From: an uncultured Bacilli bacterium
GTDB taxonomy: Bacteria > Bacillota_I > Bacilli_A > RFN20 > CAG-826
Reading direction: 5' to 3'
Length of the DNA: 53,291 nucleotides
Assembly: GCA_944336335.1 (NCBI GenBank)
Contig: CALVLC010000006.1
Span: 1 to 53,291, forward strand
A program made the position numbers and the translations under genes. Within the stretch, counting starts at the first letter, position 1. The number at the start of each line of letters is the position of its first letter. A model generated the notes under the pieces. The model saw only the letters and a list, made by a program, of their open reading frames with translations, did no database searches and was not told the DNA's origin. Below are positions 52,225-53,291 of the stretch, in pieces.

Positions 52225-53291
52225 ATGGCTAAAAAAATACAAGAAGAATTAGCTCCAGAAAATATTAGTGTTGAATCTCTTGATTCAATCATGGGCGATA
52301 AATATGCTGTTTATGCAAAATATGTTATCCAAGATCGTGCAATTCCAGATGTTAGAGATGGTTTAAAACCTGTTCAAAGAAGAATTATCTATTCAATGTA
52401 TCAATCTGGCAACACTTACGAAAAGCAAACTAGAAAGTGTGCTAAAATCGTTGGTGATGTCATGGGACGTTTTCACCCACATGGTGACTCATCAATTTAT
52501 GATGCACTTGTAAGAATGTCTCAGCCATGGAAAATGTCTGAACCTTTAGTCGTTTTCCAAGGAAATAACGGATCTATTGATAACGACCCAGCAGCTGCTT
52601 ACCGTTATACAGAAGCTAAACTTAATGAATTTAGTGAAAATTTAATTAACGATATTGATAAAAACACAGTCGACATGACTTTAAACTTTGATGATACAGA
52701 GTTTGAGCCTGTCGTTTTACCATGTCGTTTTCCAAATTTATATGTTAATGGTAGTGATGGTATCGCGGTTGCAATTGCAACTCAAATTCCACCTCATAAC
52801 TTAGAGGAAATTTGCAATGCAGTTATTTATCGCATTCAACATCCAAATTGTAATTTAGATGAACTTTTAGAAATAGTTCAAGGACCTGATTTCCCAACAG
52901 GTGGTATCATTTATAAATCTCAAGGGATTCGTGATATTTACGAAACTGGTAGGGGAAAAATTGAAATTGCCTCTAAATTAACGGTTGATACATCAAACAA
53001 AAACTTTAACCAAATCATCATTAGTGAAATTCCATATGGTGTCGTTAAACAAAACCTTGTTTTTAGTATTGATAAAATTAAAAAATCACATGAAATCGAT
53101 GGTATCAATGATGTAAAAGATCTTTCTACTGGTGATGATATTGAAATTGTTATCGAAACTAAAAAAGAAGTCGATCCTCAAATCATCATTGCTTATTTGA
53201 TGAACAAAACCCAATTAAAGGTTTCTTATTCATCAAACATTGTCGCAATTTGTGATAAACATCCAAGAACTTTATCTTTAATTAATTATTT
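52225..53291 (+). CDS. parC: DNA topoisomerase IV subunit A (ParC), N-terminal part
   Basis: The first 355 codons are present and the gene runs off the window. After a short lead-in, DSIMGDKYAVYAKYVIQDRAIPDVRDG, KPVQRRIIYSM, the quinolone-resistance region VMGRFHPHGDSSIYDALVRM and the catalytic tyrosine in YRYTEAKL (about residue 131) are seen, then PNLYVNGSDGIAVAIATQIPPHN. AAGGAGG (52206-52212), within parE, sets the start. The Ser in HGDSSIYDA is the wild-type quinolone-target residue. The C-terminal pinwheel is not covered. Confidence 0.95.
   Translation, partial: MAKKIQEELAPENISVESLDSIMGDKYAVYAKYVIQDRAIPDVRDGLKPVQRRIIYSMYQSGNTYEKQTRKCAKIVGDVMGRFHPHGDSSIYDALVRMSQPWKMSEPLVVFQGNNGSIDNDPAAAYRYTEAKLNEFSENLINDIDKNTVDMTLNFDDTEFEPVVLPCRFPNLYVNGSDGIAVAIATQIPPHNLEEICNAVIYRIQHPNCNLDELLEIVQGPDFPTGGIIYKSQGIRDIYETGRGKIEIASKLTVDTSNKNFNQIIISEIPYGVVKQNLVFSIDKIKKSHEIDGINDVKDLSTGDDIEIVIETKKEVDPQIIIAYLMNKTQLKVSYSSNIVAICDKHPRTLSLINY

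Noticed and set aside
50292-53291. gyrB-gyrA, implying the chromosome origin region
   Set aside because: Motifs (ILEFEGQTKGKLGT, DADTDGAHIQ) and the plsY-parE-parC order fit topoisomerase IV; no dnaA, dnaN, recF or rpmH is nearby.

Overview
The window is a gene-dense, AT-rich (about 30% GC by eye) stretch of a bacterial chromosome, with no rRNA, tRNA, insertion sequence, phage or CRISPR seen. The gene content and order fit a non-sporulating member of the Bacilli close to the Mollicutes / RF39 / Erysipelotrichales side. Long blocks follow Bacillus subtilis order: rarA-dtd-mnmA-alaS-ruvX-DUF1292-greA; comEA-comEC-holA-rpsT-lepA-hemW-hrcA-grpE-dnaK-dnaJ-rsmE-mtaB; ybeY-cdd-era-recO-glyS-dnaG-rpoD-trmK-nif3-(ispH locus)-DEAD helicase-(nfo locus)-ispG; yneF and plsY-parE-parC. 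The sporulation genes gpr and spoIIP, expected between rpsT and lepA, are absent. TGA is used as a stop (for example at the ends of mtaB and glyS), so this is the standard code and not the mycoplasma code, although EF-P has a mycoplasma-type loop and GlyRS is the single-chain type.

Layout: 1-2.2 kb, glycolysis (gap end, pgk, tpiA). 2.4-10.5 kb, a BI-1 membrane protein, rarA, dtd, mnmA, a small membrane protein, T-box-controlled alaS, ruvX, DUF1292. 10.5-18.3 kb, greA, the DNA-uptake genes comEA/comEC, holA, rpsT, fmt and a nuclease-helicase fusion. 18.4-31.3 kb, lepA, a degenerate Fic-like protein, hemW and the HrcA/CIRCE heat-shock operon running into rsmE and mtaB. 31.4-34.8 kb, rpmF, an oxidoreductase, deoC, rpsU and a C39-peptidase membrane protein. 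34.9-47.5 kb, the ybeY-era-recO and glyS-dnaG-rpoD blocks, then the MEP/DNA-repair neighbourhood in which the ispH-position and nfo-position genes have lost their catalytic residues. 47.6-53.3 kb, rpmG, an MBL hydrolase, efp, yneF, plsY, parE and the start of parC.

Signals beyond ordinary annotation: (1) a dispersed family of short arrays built from an 11-nt unit, TAGTAG plus 5 AT-rich bases, found in at least seven places, often at gene 3' ends. Inside genes, the unit that falls in frame is the one that loses TAG (AAG, CAG, TGG, TTG), and in one case the in-frame TAG is the gene's own stop. (2) A second translation-start mode: many genes have a -10 box (TATAAT/TAAAAT) exactly 6 nt before ATG and no Shine-Dalgarno sequence, which implies leaderless mRNAs. 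(3) The ispH ortholog by position and length has all three Fe-S cysteines changed to serine, and it sits next to an equally degenerate Nfo-like protein. (4) Two 9-9-9 CIRCE operators bracket the hrcA promoter. (5) An almost identical leader hairpin buries the ribosome-binding site of both comEA and the C39-peptidase gene.

All calls come from reading the sequence. Family names rest on recognised motifs and gene order, not on database searches.
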